A stretch of 37,873 bases of DNA from Mariniphaga sp. (lineage in GTDB: Bacteria > Bacteroidota > Bacteroidia > Bacteroidales > Prolixibacteraceae), in NCBI GenBank assembly GCA_025355585.1, contig JANXZJ010000028.1:1-37873 (forward strand). The letters run 5' to 3'. How positions within the stretch are numbered: the stretch's first letter is position 1; the number at the start of each line of letters is the position of its first letter. The translations under genes were made by a program, and so were the position numbers. Below are positions 26,545 to 33,897 of the stretch, in pieces. Under the pieces are notes generated by a model. It did not search any database, was not told the DNA's origin, and saw nothing but the letters and a program-made list of their open reading frames with translations.

Positions 26545-27732
26545 TTATTTAGTGGATTGATAATAACTTAAGTAGGCCTCCATATCCTTATCTCCGCGAC
26601 CCGAAACATTTACAACTACCACATCATCAGGCTTAAATTCAATCATTTCGAGTGCTGCCAAGGCATGGGCTGATTCGAGCGCAGGTATGATTCCCTCTTT
26701 TTGAGTAAGGTATAAAGCTGCCCGAAGCGCCTCGTCGTCGGTAGCGCTTAGAAATTGTGCTCTTTTGGTAACAAACAGGTTGGCATGCATCGGCCCGATA
26801 CCAGGATAATCCAATCCTGCCGAAAGAGAGTATGGTTCTACGATCTGTCCATCTGGTGTTTGCATCAACAAACTTTTACTTCCATGAAGAACACCTGTAC
26901 GTCCAAGTTGGGTTGTGGCAGCTGATTCACCTGAATCAACACCTTTTCCCGCAGCCTCAACCGCAATCAATTTTACTGTTGGATCGTCCAGAAAATGATA
27001 GAAAGCGCCTGCGGCGTTGCTTCCGCCTCCTACACAAGCAATTACATAATCAGGTGTTTCTTTGCCGGTTTTCTCTAAAAGCTGCATCCTGATTTCTTCA
27101 CTGATGACCGACTGAAACCTGGCGACCATATCAGGGTAGGGGTGCGGTCCGACAACTGATCCTAAAATATAGTGTGTATCAACCGGGTTGTTGATCCAGT
27201 CGCGGATGGCCTCATTTGTGGCATCTTTCAGGGTTTTATTCCCACTAAAAACCGGCCTCACTTCAGCACCTAACATTTTCATTTTCTCGACATTGGGCGA
27301 TTGTCGTGCAACATCCAATGCTCCCATATAAACGATGCAATCAAGTCCTGCTCTGGCACAAACGGTCGCTGTGGCAACACCATGCTGACCAGCTCCGGTT
27401 TCTGCAATAATGCGTGTTTTGCCCAACTGTTTGGCGAGCAATATCTGCCCAATCGTATTGTTGATCTTGTGAGATCCGGTATGATTCAGATCTTCACGCT
27501 TCAGGTAGATCTTTGCATAGTAATGATCCGAAAGACGGTCGGAGTAATATAGCGGCGATGGTCTTCCCGCATAGTCGCGAAGTAATTGCTTAAACTCTTG
27601 CCTGAAATCATCGCTTTCGATGATTTCGAGATAGCAGTTCTGTAATTGATGAACGTTTGGATACATCATTTCGGGAATAAATGCACCACCGAATTCACCA
27701 TAGTATCCTTTATCGTCTGATTGATAGCTCAT
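26545..27732 (-). CDS. trpB: Tryptophan synthase beta subunit
   Basis: PLP enzyme that joins indole and serine to make tryptophan. The 395 residues carry Lys-89 in the HTGSHKINN PLP motif, catalytic Glu-111 in AETGAGQHGVATA, the COMM-type region YMGALDVARQSPNVEKMKMLGA, the phosphate loop CVGGGSNAAGAFY and the C-terminal VNVSGRGDKDM. It is the TrpB1 type that pairs with TrpA. It lies between trpF and trpA; Bacteroides species in my memory place trpB at the front of the operon, so this order argues against Bacteroides itself. Confidence 0.97.
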   Translation of the reverse strand: MSYQSDDKGYYGEFGGAFIPEMMYPNVHQLQNCYLEIIESDDFRQEFKQLLRDYAGRPSPLYYSDRLSDHYYAKIYLKREDLNHTGSHKINNTIGQILLAKQLGKTRIIAETGAGQHGVATATVCARAGLDCIVYMGALDVARQSPNVEKMKMLGAEVRPVFSGNKTLKDATNEAIRDWINNPVDTHYILGSVVGPHPYPDMVARFQSVISEEIRMQLLEKTGKETPDYVIACVGGGSNAAGAFYHFLDDPTVKLIAVEAAGKGVDSGESAATTQLGRTGVLHGSKSLLMQTPDGQIVEPYSLSAGLDYPGIGPMHANLFVTKRAQFLSATDDEALRAALYLTQKEGIIPALESAHALAALEMIEFKPDDVVVVNVSGRGDKDMEAYLSYYQSTK

Positions 27733-27760
27733 TTTATAATGATTTTAATGTTTTTGTTTT

Positions 27761-28384
27761 TCACTTTCTTAATTCCTCAATGAACGATTTCAGTTTTGGA
27801 ATATCTTTTATTGCTGGTTCAATTTCAAATCCACTATTAACATCAATCGCATACAATTCATTGTGAGTAATTTGTTTGATCTCTTCTATATCAGTTGACT
27901 GAATTCCCCCACTTAAAAAATAGGGCTTGTCATCCTTATATTGATTTAATTTCTTCCAGTCAAATTTCAACCCCGATCCGCCCCGAAGTTCGCTCGCTGT
28001 GTCGAACAGGTAATAATCGCAAAAAAGATCAAACGGCTTGACGGTCTCAAAATCGAAGGTGGCATCGATGCTAAATACTTTTATGACCGGAATATCAAGT
28101 TTCTTAAGTCTTTCGCAATATCCTGGCAGTTCACTTCCGTGCAGTTGAATCATATCCAGTTTGTTGCTTTTAAATTTTTCAAGCAGGTTATCGAATGGCT
28201 CATCGACAAAAACGCCAACTTTCTGAATATAAACCGGAATCAATGACTGAATTTCATCCGGGATTTGCTCCCCGATAAAGCGCTTCGATTTCGGATAAAA
28301 GATAAAGCCAATGTAGTCTGGCTTAATTTTAACCAGATCTTCAATATTTGAGGGATTGCGCATTCCACAAACTTTTATTTTCAT
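27761..28384 (-). CDS. trpF: Phosphoribosylanthranilate isomerase
   Basis: Isomerises phosphoribosylanthranilate to the CdRP substrate of TrpC. The 207-residue TIM barrel has the general base Cys-6 in KVCGMRN and general acid Asp-128 in LFDTASELRGGSGLKFDW. It also shows IGFIFYPKSKR, VGVFVDEP, IQLHGSE, FLSGGI and the C-terminal AIDVNSGFE. A free-standing protein, not fused to TrpC as in enterobacteria. Spaced 21 bp after trpC and 28 bp before trpB. Confidence 0.96.
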   Translation of the reverse strand: MKIKVCGMRNPSNIEDLVKIKPDYIGFIFYPKSKRFIGEQIPDEIQSLIPVYIQKVGVFVDEPFDNLLEKFKSNKLDMIQLHGSELPGYCERLKKLDIPVIKVFSIDATFDFETVKPFDLFCDYYLFDTASELRGGSGLKFDWKKLNQYKDDKPYFLSGGIQSTDIEEIKQITHNELYAIDVNSGFEIEPAIKDIPKLKSFIEELRK

Positions 28385-28405
28385 ATCAACTTAATCTTGA
28401 GTTGT

Positions 28406-29197
28406 TTAATATTTTAGTCTTGAAATAAAATCATGACAAGCAGTTGCCGGATTTTCTGATTTCATAAAATTCTCTCCCATCAAAAAGCCGTTAAAGCCAC
28501 GTTTACGCAGAAAATTCACTGTCTCCGGATCGCTTAATCCGCTTTCTGATATTTTTACTGACTTGGTTGGAAGCCGGTCAAGCAATTTCAGCGAACGATC
28601 CATGTCAACTTTAAAATCTTTGAGATTACGGTTGTTAATGCCGATCAGGTCAATTTGCATGTCAATCTTATCAATTTCGCCTTCATCGTGTAGTTCAAGC
28701 AGTACCTCCATTCCCAATTCGTGGGCGATAGCGGTAAAGCGAGCGATTTCTGATTTCTCTAAAACAGCCGCAATCAGTAAAATAACATCAGCATTCAAAA
28801 GCCGGGATTCAAAAAGCTGGTATTCGTCGACCATGAAATCTTTTCGAAGTAGCGGAGTAAGCGGATTTGCGTTCCTTGCGGCCGTAAAATCGGCGGTGCT
28901 GCCACCAAAATACTTCCCGTCAGTCAGAACCGACAATCCTGATGCACCGGCATCTGAATATCCTTTTGTAACTATTTTGGGCTGAACACGATCGTTAATA
29001 ACGCCCTTAGATGGTGATCGTCTTTTAAATTCCGCAATAATACCACTTGCTCCGAAAGATTGTAATTGCTCTGAAAGTGAATTCCGGGCAATGCTCAAAT
29101 CAAGTTTAGATTGTAGTTCTGACAAAGGGATTTTCAGTTTCTGCTCCAAAACCTCTTTCTTACGGTTTGCTACAATCTCATCCAATATTGTGCTCAT
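28406..29197 (-). CDS. trpC: Indole-3-glycerol phosphate synthase
   Basis: Closes the indole ring from CdRP. It has 263 residues from ATG at 29197 (MSTILDEIVANRKKEV). The open frame extends 25 codons further upstream, but those codons lie inside trpD, and the ATG at 29197 overlaps the trpD stop as ATGA, a translational-coupling arrangement. Active-site landmarks: Glu-56/Lys-58 in IIAEFKRRSPSKG, VLTDGKYFGGS, LLRKDFMVDEYQ, ADVILLIAAVL, IGINNRNLKDFKVD and SESGLSDPE, with C-terminal GFLMGENFMKS. Confidence 0.96.
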   Translation of the reverse strand: MSTILDEIVANRKKEVLEQKLKIPLSELQSKLDLSIARNSLSEQLQSFGASGIIAEFKRRSPSKGVINDRVQPKIVTKGYSDAGASGLSVLTDGKYFGGSTADFTAARNANPLTPLLRKDFMVDEYQLFESRLLNADVILLIAAVLEKSEIARFTAIAHELGMEVLLELHDEGEIDKIDMQIDLIGINNRNLKDFKVDMDRSLKLLDRLPTKSVKISESGLSDPETVNFLRKRGFNGFLMGENFMKSENPATACHDFISRLKY

Positions 29198-30186
29198 TGC
29201 AAAGAAATTAGTTTTGTAAAAACTTTCAATGCTTTTCCTCCAAGCAGTGAGGATTTGGCTGCTTCGATGCATTCCTCAATTCCTTTCTCCGGGAAGTAAG
29301 TTGCGAGGGCCATGGCGGCATTTGAGATAACCACCGAATTCTGTGCAATTGTCCCTTTTCCGTTAAGTACATTCACAAAAATAGCAGCTGTTCCGGGCAC
29401 ATCACCCGAACCGGCCAATTCTTCCGCTTTAACAAGCGACATCCCAAGGCTGGAAGGTGAAAGTATCCGATCTGATTTGTTGGTAAGCACTTTAAAGTCA
29501 CCAGTAAGAGAAATTTCGTCGTAGCCATCGAGGCTGTGAATGATGCAATAATTGATTGCGCTCTTTTGATAGAGATAGTTATACAAGCGGGCAAGTTCAA
29601 GGCTGAAAACACCGACAATCTGATTCTGCGGTCTTCCGGGATTTACCATTGGACCGAGCATATTGAAAAAGGTTTTTAGTCGTAATGCACGACGAACCGG
29701 TCCCACGTTTTTCATTGCAGGATTGAAAAGTGGTGCGTGAAGAAACGTGATTCCGCAATCGGCCAGCTCATTTCGTAACCGGTCGTGATCATTTGAAAAT
29801 TTATACCCCAGATGTTCCATTACATTCGACGATCCACATCCCGATGAAGCGGCGTAATTACCATGCTTGGCAACAGTAGCGCCTGCTCCGGCAACTACGA
29901 ATGCGGATAAGGTGGAAATGTTGAAAGTGTCTTTTCCGTCGCCACCTGTTCCGCACAGGTCGATCGTATTAAATGCTGATAAATCAATTGGAATACAGGT
30001 TTTTAACAGTGCATTGCGAAATCCGGCAAGTTCATCAATGCTAATTGTGCGCATGTTGAAGACAGTAATAAAGGCTGCAATTTCCGCATCGGAGTGTTTT
30101 CCACTTGCTATTTCGAGCAGGATTTCTTCTGCTTCTTTTATCGTTAACCTTTTGTATTCGAAAAGGTAATTTAGAATATCTCTCAT
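29194..30186 (-). CDS. trpD: Anthranilate phosphoribosyltransferase
   Basis: Joins anthranilate and PRPP. The 330-residue protein has an N-terminal helical domain and the PRPP site GTGGDGKDTFNIST (residues 79-92), KHGNYAASSGCGSSNVMEHLG beginning at Lys-107, and the LRLKTFFNMLGPMVNPGRPQNQIVGVF strand region with anthranilate-site residues. It is separate from TrpG here, unlike the fused GD protein of some enterobacteria. Its stop overlaps the trpC start by 4 bases. Confidence 0.97.
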   Translation of the reverse strand: MRDILNYLFEYKRLTIKEAEEILLEIASGKHSDAEIAAFITVFNMRTISIDELAGFRNALLKTCIPIDLSAFNTIDLCGTGGDGKDTFNISTLSAFVVAGAGATVAKHGNYAASSGCGSSNVMEHLGYKFSNDHDRLRNELADCGITFLHAPLFNPAMKNVGPVRRALRLKTFFNMLGPMVNPGRPQNQIVGVFSLELARLYNYLYQKSAINYCIIHSLDGYDEISLTGDFKVLTNKSDRILSPSSLGMSLVKAEELAGSGDVPGTAAIFVNVLNGKGTIAQNSVVISNAAMALATYFPEKGIEECIEAAKSSLLGGKALKVFTKLISLQ

Positions 30187-30235
30187 TTTTTAAATTATTT
30201 GACTCGTTCTAAAATTTGATTTCTTAATTCTTTCA

Positions 30236-30802
30236 TTAATGTCTGACCCAGTTCTCAAGGATCTTTTCACCCATGGGCGTTAAAATCGATTCCGGATGAA
30301 ACTGAACTCCTTGAATGTCAAATTCCCGGTGCTGAAACGACATGATCCGACCTTCTTTGTCGATACTTGTAATTTCAAGAACTGAGGGCAGCGATTCTTT
30401 TTCAACAATCCACGAATGATAACGGCCAGCATCAAAAGTTTCAGGAATGCCATTGAAAAGATAAGATTTGGAAACGACCGTTATCGGGGTAGCAATACCA
30501 TGAAGAACATTGTTCATGTTTTGTAAGGTTCCTCCAAAGGATTCGCCTATTGCCTGATGTCCCAGGCAAACGCCCAACATCGGTTTTTTGCCTGCATAGT
30601 TTTTGATGATTGAGAGCATCGAACCGGCTTCTTCCGGCAGTCCGGGTCCGGGTGAGAAAACGATTTTGTCGTATAAATCTGGTTCTCCTTCAGCAACTTC
30701 ATCATTTCGTTTGACTTCAACGGTAACTCCCTCAAACTTTTTCAAAGCATGAACAAGATTATAGGTGAAAGAGTCATAATTGTCGATTACTAATATTTTC
30801 AT
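30236..30802 (-). CDS. trpG: Anthranilate synthase glutamine amidotransferase subunit
   Basis: Class I amidotransferase that supplies ammonia to TrpE. The 188 residues contain the triad Cys-79 (LGVCLGHQAIGE), His-169 and Glu-171 (VQFHPESIL), the oxyanion FSPGPGLPEEAG loop, and NYDSFTYNL at the N-terminus. It could also serve para-aminobenzoate synthesis, as TrpG/PabA do in some bacteria. It follows trpE after 29 bp. Confidence 0.96.
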   Translation of the reverse strand: MKILVIDNYDSFTYNLVHALKKFEGVTVEVKRNDEVAEGEPDLYDKIVFSPGPGLPEEAGSMLSIIKNYAGKKPMLGVCLGHQAIGESFGGTLQNMNNVLHGIATPITVVSKSYLFNGIPETFDAGRYHSWIVEKESLPSVLEITSIDKEGRIMSFQHREFDIQGVQFHPESILTPMGEKILENWVRH

Positions 30803-30831
30803 TTGGATATTTTTTATGTCTTAATGGATGT

Positions 30832-32241
30832 TTATTTGATTTCTTTGGCCATGATAATCGCCTTTTTCAAAGCAGCCAGTTTATTTCCAACCTCTTGCAA
30901 TTCACTTTCTTCGTCAGATGCTGCAACAATACCAGCTCCCGCCTGGTAGAAGAGTGTATTGTTTTTGCTCAGGAACGAACGAATCATAATGGCGTGGTTG
31001 AAGCGGTTGTCGAAACCAATAAAACCGATACATCCGCCGTAATAGCCTCGATTCTGGTTTTCGTATTGATCAATGAGTTCCATTGCTTTAAATTTTGGTG
31101 CTCCCGAAAGTGTTCCGGCCGGAAAGGAATCACCCATCACACGGACAGGATTTGATCCCTCGGGAAGTATTCCTGTAACTTTCGAAACCAGATGAATCAC
31201 ATGGGAATAGAATTGTACCTCGCGAAAAAGTTCAACTTCCACGTTTGTAGCATTGCGGCTTAGATCATTACGGGCAAGGTCGACCAACATCACATGCTCT
31301 GCATTCTCTTTGGGGTCATTCGAAAGTTTTTCAGCCTGCAAACGATCCTGTTCATCATTTCCGGTTCTTCGGACAGTTCCTGCAATAGGATTGATTGATA
31401 CTTTGCGTTGATTTATCTGTAGCTGTGCTTCAGGTGATGATCCGAAAATCTTGTAATTTCCGTAATCGAAGTAAAACAGGTAAGGTGACGGGTTGATTGA
31501 ACGCAGTGCGCGGTAAACATTGAAATCGTCGCCTGAAAATTGCTGCGCGTATTGCCTCGAAAGAACGATCTGAAATACATCACCTCTGAAGCAATGTTTT
31601 TTCCCTTGGGTAACCATCGTTTTATATTCCACATCTGTAATATTTGAGCTTTCACCATCAACGGTATCAAATGAAAAGGTAGCGAAATTGCGGCTGGTCA
31701 GTAAATCCTCAATTGCATTAAGCGAAGATGTTTCTCCTTCGAAAAGATTTTCAATCAACTGGATACGATTCTGAAAATGATTGATTGCGATGATGTAATG
31801 ATAAAAAGCGTAGTGAACCTCAGGAATAGCATATGCCGGATTTACCGGATTTTTAAATTTGATCGTCTCGAAATACTGTACCCCATCATAACTGACATAG
31901 CCGAAAAACCCGTTGGCAGGAAGTTGGGGTAAGTGACTTTCTGCCTTGAAGCATTCAAAAAACGATTCCATTTCATCGGCAAGTTGTCTGTTTTTCGTGA
32001 TCTGCCCAATTTCGGTTTGACCGTCAGGATATTTTTTGGTGGTTTTGAATTGCTCTACCTCGATAGATGCCTCTGGTTTAAGGCATATAAAGGAATAACT
32101 GTTCTCGAGACTGTGATGATCGGAACTTTCGAGTAGCAGTGCATTCGGAAAAATATCGCGCATTTTAAGGTAAACACTTACTGGCGTGACTGTATCGGCT
32201 AAGATCTCTCGTACGCTGGTTTTAAAGTTGTATTGTTTCAT
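30832..32241 (-). CDS. trpE: Anthranilate synthase component I
   Basis: Commits chorismate to tryptophan. The 469-residue protein has the feedback site motif LLLESSD (Leu-35 to Ser-40), which binds tryptophan in the family, so enzyme-level inhibition is expected on top of attenuation. Catalytic landmarks are VFQIVLSRQY, FGSSPEAQL, INPIAGTVRRT, HVMLVDLARNDLSR, FPAGTLSGAPKFKAMELI, GYYGGCIGFIGF and FYQAGAGIVAASDEESE. Its ATG at 32241 stands 27 bases after the U-run of the second attenuator terminator. There is no Shine-Dalgarno; the bases before the ATG are A/T-rich. Confidence 0.97.
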   Translation of the reverse strand: MKQYNFKTSVREILADTVTPVSVYLKMRDIFPNALLLESSDHHSLENSYSFICLKPEASIEVEQFKTTKKYPDGQTEIGQITKNRQLADEMESFFECFKAESHLPQLPANGFFGYVSYDGVQYFETIKFKNPVNPAYAIPEVHYAFYHYIIAINHFQNRIQLIENLFEGETSSLNAIEDLLTSRNFATFSFDTVDGESSNITDVEYKTMVTQGKKHCFRGDVFQIVLSRQYAQQFSGDDFNVYRALRSINPSPYLFYFDYGNYKIFGSSPEAQLQINQRKVSINPIAGTVRRTGNDEQDRLQAEKLSNDPKENAEHVMLVDLARNDLSRNATNVEVELFREVQFYSHVIHLVSKVTGILPEGSNPVRVMGDSFPAGTLSGAPKFKAMELIDQYENQNRGYYGGCIGFIGFDNRFNHAIMIRSFLSKNNTLFYQAGAGIVAASDEESELQEVGNKLAALKKAIIMAKEIK

Positions 32242-32268
32242 ATTTGAGTTTTATTTAAAATTATTCAT

Positions 32269-32304
32269 AAAAAAAACGGCTTACCGTGGTCCGATAAGCC
32301 GTTT
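32269..32304 (-). terminator. trp attenuator 2 terminator (T2)
   Basis: On the minus strand AAACGGCTTATCG (32304-32292) pairs with CGGTAAGCCGTTT (32286-32274) in a 13-bp stem with one G-U pair and a 5-base loop, followed by eight U (part of the run also pairs with the A-rich base of the stem). It is a strong intrinsic terminator directly before trpE, so it must be bypassed for operon expression. Confidence 0.92.
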
Positions 32305-32337
32305 CATCCCTAAAATAGGGAGACACGAAGGTTATCC
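32293..32337 (-). promoter_or_regulatory. Candidate antiterminator of trp attenuator 2
   Basis: On the minus strand GGATAACC (32337-32330) can pair with GGCTTATC (32300-32293) with one bulged base, and encloses a small TCCCTA/TAGGGA hairpin (32321-32307). This pairing uses the 5' arm of T2 and so excludes it. Segment GGATAACC starts 3 bases after the leader-2 stop codon, where a ribosome finishing the peptide would cover it. Confidence 0.65.
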
Positions 32338-32339
32338 TT

Positions 32340-32402
32340 TCACGTTTGTAAAAAGTAATCCTGCCACCGCCATGCCCGGTTATTTTGAGTTAAATTATTC
32401 AT
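32340..32402 (-). CDS. trp leader peptide 2
   Basis: A 20-codon reading frame starting MNNLTQNNRAWRWQ and ending at TGA (32342-32340). Trp codons occupy 32372-32370 and 32366-32364, separated by one Arg codon. It lies after terminator T1 and before T2, so a ribosome stalled on these codons would leave the downstream GGATAACC free to form the T2 antiterminator. The upstream context AACA before the ATG is A-rich, as usual in Bacteroidota. An alternative out-of-frame ATG (32373) gives a 13-codon peptide without Trp and is less meaningful. Two Trp in 20 codons is well above chance, but fewer than in leader 1. Confidence 0.72.
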   Translation of the reverse strand: MNNLTQNNRAWRWQDYFLQT

Positions 32403-32450
32403 TGTTAGCGAATTTTGAATCTTTAGTATTAAATGCAATATGTGAAAAAT

Positions 32451-32484
32451 AAAAAAACCGGCTTACCTGTGAAAGGTAAGCCGG
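32451..32484 (-). terminator. trp attenuator 1 terminator (T1)
   Basis: On the minus strand CCGGCTTACCT (32484-32474) and AGGTAAGCCGG (32468-32458) form a perfect 11-bp stem with a 5-base loop, followed by seven U and then AUUUUU. It lies 35 bases beyond the leader-1 stop codon. Confidence 0.93.
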
Positions 32485-32556
32485 CTGGTATTTTAAAAAA
32501 TACAATATGGCTTCACCTCTAACAGAGGAAAGTGTTGCCCCACCAAAGCCATATTG
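32474..32556 (-). promoter_or_regulatory. Antiterminator and pause-hairpin segments of trp attenuator 1
   Basis: Segment 1, CAATATGGCTT (32556-32546), covers the first Trp codon and is perfectly complementary over 11 bases to AAGCCATATTG in segment 2 (32513-32503). Segment 2 also begins with AGGTGAAGCC (32518-32509), which pairs with segment 3, GGCTTACCT (32482-32474), with one bulge. Segment 2 thus imitates segment 4 (AGGTAAGCC). This is the complete 1:2 / 2:3 / 3:4 logic of ribosome-mediated attenuation: stalling at Trp codons frees segment 2 to sequester segment 3 and prevent T1. Confidence 0.82.
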
Positions 32557-32572
32557 ATTTAAATGTTTTCAT
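32519..32572 (-). CDS. trpL: trp leader peptide 1
   Basis: A 17-codon frame MKTFKSIWLWWGNTFLC ending in TAG. Three Trp codons stand at 32551-32549, 32545-32543 and 32542-32540, that is W-L-W-W. It lies just before terminator T1 and some 330 bases upstream of trpE. The start is preceded by an A/T-rich stretch (TTTTAAAA), normal for this phylum. The Trp cluster coincides with the RNA segment that pairs with segment 2, as in classical trp attenuators. Confidence 0.9.
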   Translation of the reverse strand: MKTFKSIWLWWGNTFLC

Positions 32573-32601
32573 TTTTAAAATTTTATTGATGCAAAGAAAA
32601 G

Positions 32602-32633
32602 CAAATTTTATTAATACAACAATATTTTGCCAA
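32602..32633 (-). promoter_or_regulatory. Candidate promoter of the trp operon
   Basis: On the minus strand TTG (32633-32631), a 20-base spacer, then TAAAATTTG (32610-32602). This resembles the -33/-7 pair, but the -7 element carries three bases instead of two between TA and TTTG. Transcription would begin about 20-25 bases before the leader-1 ATG, as expected for an attenuator leader. Confidence 0.4.
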
Positions 32634-32639
32634 TTTTGT

Positions 32640-33216
32640 TTTGCGCTTTTGAGGCAACAGGTTTTGTCGTTTTCCGAATCCGAATGCATTGCCAACATTG
32701 GCATTTCTGTAAGTTCAGGAGATCACTTATCAGTGATTTTGAATGTCGGGAATCATTTAGCTATTGTTTCAACATTACATATTAAGTGAAAAGAATGGGT
32801 TTGTGACCTTGAGAAGTATGTCAAAACAATTTGTTTAACGTACTAACATGTTGATTCTATTTTGCTTCGTCAGATGTTGATTTTTTTTTGAAAAATAATT
32901 GTCGAAAATGGGTAACAATTTCATTCCTATTCCAATTAAGTAGTATAAATGTTTAAACTGAACGATAAATTATTGCTTTTTTAGATTGATGGAAATATTT
33001 CTTACGGAAGCTATGTCGTTTAGGGTTTAAACTTTGTGTAATCGTTCTTTGATAAATAGGTTGAAGATCAGATTCTGTCGGTTGCTTAACTTTTTATTCA
33101 ACGCAGTCTTGATTACTCTAATTTGAGTTAGTCTGATCGGTAATTTTAAAAAACAAATTTTATTGGTTTGCATATTTATGTGCAATGTTAGTGCATTATA
33201 TCTGTTTAAAATTATA
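32640..33216. other. Gene-free AT-rich region between trp leader and sigma gene
   Basis: Divergent intergenic stretch. No credible gene, RNA gene or strong hairpin was recognised; the short open frames have no family features. It should hold the 5' control of the sigma operon. Confidence 0.5.
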
Positions 33217-33224
33217 TATATTTG
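33217..33224 (+). promoter_or_regulatory. Putative -7 element of the ECF sigma operon (TATATTTG)
   Basis: TATATTTG fits the housekeeping TAnnTTTG element and lies 79 bases before the sigma ATG. A -33 TTTG is not apparent at 19-21 bp, so an alternative sigma factor, including self-activation, may control the operon instead. Confidence 0.35.
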
Positions 33225-33302
33225 TTGCAAAGAGATGTCTGCACTAAATGCTTATTTTGCACTATTGAAGAGTAAGCAAAAACACCGATTATTTTGTTTC
33301 AA

Positions 33303-33881
33303 ATGAAAAATTACACCGATCAGGAAATTATTCAAGGCTTAAAATCTGGCGAATCATATGCTGTGAAATACCTGGCTAAGGAGAATCTTCCGGTAATCAG
33401 ATATTTTATATCAAAAAATAATGGCAATGATGAGGATGCGAAAGATATTTTTCAAGACGCATTGTTTATCATTATTGAAAAGATTTACAATGACGACTTT
33501 GTTCTTCAGGGTATGTTATCAACCTATTTATTTGCCATTTGCAAAAATTTGTGGTTGATGGCACTCGACAAACTAAAAGCTGCTAAGAACTACGAACTTC
33601 GTCGTTCAATTGAGCACAATGAAAACGATTTTACGGAATATGGGGACAGTGCATTCTATGAAAATGTTTTCAGGCAGTGTTTCGATTCAATGGACGAGGT
33701 TTCGCAGAAAATTCTCAAAATGTACTGGATGGAGATTCCTCCGGTTGAGATTGCTGAAAAACTTGGATACAGTTATGGATATGTTCGGAAAAAGAAGAGT
33801 GAATGTATGAAAGAGTTGAAAAGCAAAATAATGGAGCATCCCGATTATAAGGAATTGGAGAAAAACCTAAATATAAAATAA
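33303..33881 (+). CDS. ECF-type RNA polymerase sigma factor
   Basis: Alternative sigma factor of the sigma-70 ECF class. From ATG at 33303 it has 192 residues (a TTG three codons upstream is possible but unneeded). Region 2 spans about residues 10-85, with NDEDAKDIFQDALFIIIEKI and the -10 binding helix STYLFAICKNLWL. Region 4 spans about 128-178, with a helix-turn-helix EIPPVEIAEKLGYSYGYVRKKKSECMKEL. Region 3 and a sigma-1.1 domain are missing, as in ECF factors. The next gene starts 16 bp downstream and looks like the anti-sigma factor. The regulon cannot be read from this window; the CHAT protease gene opposite is a candidate by context. Confidence 0.9.
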   Translation: MKNYTDQEIIQGLKSGESYAVKYLAKENLPVIRYFISKNNGNDEDAKDIFQDALFIIIEKIYNDDFVLQGMLSTYLFAICKNLWLMALDKLKAAKNYELRRSIEHNENDFTEYGDSAFYENVFRQCFDSMDEVSQKILKMYWMEIPPVEIAEKLGYSYGYVRKKKSECMKELKSKIMEHPDYKELEKNLNIK

Positions 33882-33897
33882 ACAATCAGAAATAATT

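Noticed and set aside
29198-29272. Longer trpC start
   Set aside because: The extra 25 codons lie within trpD and do not match the TrpC N-terminus; ATGA overlap supports the start at 29197.
33027-33230. Short minus-strand open frame between the trp leader and the sigma gene
   Set aside because: AT-rich, no family features and no neighbouring signals.
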